Below are positions 62,136-64,000 of a stretch of 64,000 nt of DNA, piece after piece. Each line of letters opens with the position of its first letter. The stretch's first letter is position 1. The translations under genes and the position numbers were made by a program. This stretch comes from an uncultured Ramlibacter sp. (GTDB taxonomy: Bacteria > Pseudomonadota > Gammaproteobacteria > Burkholderiales > Burkholderiaceae_C), in contig NZ_CAKZHQ010000002.1 of the NCBI RefSeq assembly GCF_936925435.1, forward strand, positions 62,001-126,000, in the 5' to 3' direction. The notes beneath the pieces were generated by a model. It saw only the letters and a program-made list of their open reading frames with translations. It was not told where the DNA came from and searched no databases.

Positions 62136-64000
62136 ATGCCCGCAACGACCGATACCAGCGAGTCCGACCCGCCTTCTCCCCGACGCCGGCGAACGCTGTT
62201 TCCGACCGCCAAGCTGCGCGGCCGCCACACGCTGTCGATGAACGCGATGCTGACCCTGCTCGTACTGGCCTCGGCGGCGCCACTGATCGTCCTGCTCGGC
62301 TGGGGCCTCTACCGTGCCACAGCGCATGAGGCGAAGATGGCCGAGCGCCTGATCCAGTCCACCGCCGATGACCTGGCAAGGGACACAGACACCGTCATGG
62401 CGGAGCAAGCCCGTGCCGCCACCATGCTGGCACGCCGGCCCGCGTTGAGGCAGCTCGATCCGGCCAGATGCACGGGACTGTTTGAGGACTCGCTGGCGGT
62501 GCGGCCCGGCCTGCTGGACATCGTCACCACCGGCGCCAAGGGCCAACTGGTCTGCCGCGGCCATCAGCCGGCAGGCGCGCCGGCGCCGCTGGCGCAGGCC
62601 GACTGGCCCCTCCTGGCCGGCAACAAGACCAACGTGATTGGACCGCCGCAGACCTACCTCGATGGCGAAGAGCTCACCGTGCCCAGGGCGTTCCCATTGC
62701 TGGATGCGAACGGCGCGCTGGCCGGATCGGTGCAGATGGTGATGCGCCTGAGCGCCCTGCGCACGCTCGTGCGCAGGGACCTGCCTGATGGCGCCGTGGC
62801 CCTGATCTTCGACAGCCGGGGCTACGTGCTGGCGCGGTCCGCCGGCGAGGAACAGTTCGTCGGCAAGCGCTTCCCCGACAACATCATCATCCGCCACGCA
62901 CTGAAGCACCAGGCCAGCCAGGCCACTGCCCACGGACCGGATGGCATCGAACGGCTGTATTCCTTCCGGGCCATTCCCGGCACAAGCTGGTTCGCTGCTG
63001 CCGGTGCGCCGTTGGAGGCCGTCTACGCCCAGGCCCGCAGCCGGGCCTGGCAGCTGGGCTTGATGGCCATCGGTGTGCTGGGCCTGTCGGGCCTGCTGGT
63101 GCTGCTGGTGGGCCGTCGCATCAGCCTGCCGATGCGCGCACTCACCGAGACCGCAGAGCAGGTCGCCCGCGGCCAGTTCCACCATCGCGCGCCCGTGGCC
63201 GGGCCGCGCGAGATCGCCGAGGTGGCGGCCAGCTTCAACGACATGCTCGACCGCATCCCGAGCATCGAGCAGGAGCTGCGCGACAGCGAGGAGCGCCACC
63301 GCAGCCTGGTGGAACTGTCGCCCGACGGCATCCTGGTGCAACAGGTCGGGCGCATCGTCTATGCCAACCCGGGCTTTCGCCGCATGTTCGGCCTGGCGCA
63401 GAACGCCTCACTGGAAGGCCTGACGCTGCGTGGCCTGGCCGAGCCGGGATCGTCGCGCGACCTGCTGGCCGCAAGGCTGGAGAAGCTGCGCGACGAGCCA
63501 GGCACCACCGACCCGGTCGAGCTGGTCATGCGCAGCAGCGACGGCAAGCGGCTGGAGGTCGAGCACGCCGGCAGCTCGGTGCGCCAGCAGGGACAGATCC
63601 TGGTGCAGTCGCACCTGCGCAACGTGACGGCGCGCAACGAGGCCAGGCGCGACCTGCAGCTGGCCAACGAGCTGCTGGAGACGCGCATCCGCCGCCGCAC
63701 CGAAGACCTGCAGGCCACCAACGAGGCGCTGGGCGCCTTCAGCTACTCGGTGGCGCACGACCTGCGCGCGCCGCTGATGTCGGTCAACGGCTTCGCCCAG
63801 CTGGCGCAAGCGGCCGTGAACGCCGGCGACGCGGACAAGGCCAGCTCCTACACCCAGCGCATCGTGCAGAACACGCGCTCCATGGGCCTGATGATCGACG
63901 GTTTGCTCAAGCTCGCCCGCTCCGGCCGCGGCGGCCTGGACTACGAGAGCGTCGACATGCAGGCCATGGTGCGCGACGTCGTCCAGTCCCTGGGCTCGCC
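62136..64000 (+). CDS. Membrane sensor histidine kinase (Cache-like, HAMP, PAS, HisKA), truncated by window end
   Basis: Open frame from ATG 62136 to window edge, so absent from the ORF track; GRRISLPMRALTETAEQVARGQFHHRAPV (HAMP), ELSPDGILVQQVGRIVYANPGFRRMFGL (PAS), AFSYSVAHDLRAPLMSVNGFAQLAQ (HisKA). Confidence 0.93.
   Translation, partial: MPATTDTSESDPPSPRRRRTLFPTAKLRGRHTLSMNAMLTLLVLASAAPLIVLLGWGLYRATAHEAKMAERLIQSTADDLARDTDTVMAEQARAATMLARRPALRQLDPARCTGLFEDSLAVRPGLLDIVTTGAKGQLVCRGHQPAGAPAPLAQADWPLLAGNKTNVIGPPQTYLDGEELTVPRAFPLLDANGALAGSVQMVMRLSALRTLVRRDLPDGAVALIFDSRGYVLARSAGEEQFVGKRFPDNIIIRHALKHQASQATAHGPDGIERLYSFRAIPGTSWFAAAGAPLEAVYAQARSRAWQLGLMAIGVLGLSGLLVLLVGRRISLPMRALTETAEQVARGQFHHRAPVAGPREIAEVAASFNDMLDRIPSIEQELRDSEERHRSLVELSPDGILVQQVGRIVYANPGFRRMFGLAQNASLEGLTLRGLAEPGSSRDLLAARLEKLRDEPGTTDPVELVMRSSDGKRLEVEHAGSSVRQQGQILVQSHLRNVTARNEARRDLQLANELLETRIRRRTEDLQATNEALGAFSYSVAHDLRAPLMSVNGFAQLAQAAVNAGDADKASSYTQRIVQNTRSMGLMIDGLLKLARSGRGGLDYESVDMQAMVRDVVQSLGS

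Overview
High-GC, gene-dense chromosomal window that looks like a Comamonadaceae/Burkholderiales betaproteobacterium (inferred from gene content and codon use; not verified by search). I saw no tRNA, rRNA, CRISPR array, prophage or transposase. Recognisable blocks: (1) a 3.6-11.5 kb locus with an ECF sigma factor and ChrR-type zinc anti-sigma, two CFA-type SAM methyltransferases, DUF1365, an FAD amine-oxidase-like protein, DUF2177 and DUF1295 proteins. It carries three promoter-like sites sharing an RATC(C/T)-N18-TA layout, so it resembles the RpoE-ChrR (ECF11) singlet-oxygen regulon. (2) mutS overlapping an Anbu-like proteasome-family protease, then aqpZ. (3) A seven-gene co-oriented run ending in 2TM protein, LytS-like kinase and LytTR regulator. 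(4) glnS, amidase and a membrane-anchored Mrr-like nuclease. (5) A two-partner secretion operon (TpsB-TpsA-FecR) whose TpsA has a two-Cys tandem repeat and an Ala-rich tail. (6) A class A beta-lactamase with a divergent LysR regulator. (7) PhoX, YlqF/RbgA and an ABC exporter. (8) A PAS/HK/MCP sensory cluster and a DUF2239-MATE operon with a strong sigma70-like promoter inside an inverted-repeat operator. The items I rate highest are a CATCGG hexamer array encoding (Ala-Asp)n at the end of one gene and (Met-Pro)n at the start of the next; a dispersed intergenic repeat family (5 copies) with partly compensated stems; a candidate sRNA with an anti-Shine-Dalgarno-like CCTCCTCC segment; the ECF promoter set; a VOC gene collapsed by internal deletion; and the DUF2239 operator. 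All functional statements come from reading the sequence; no database search was run.
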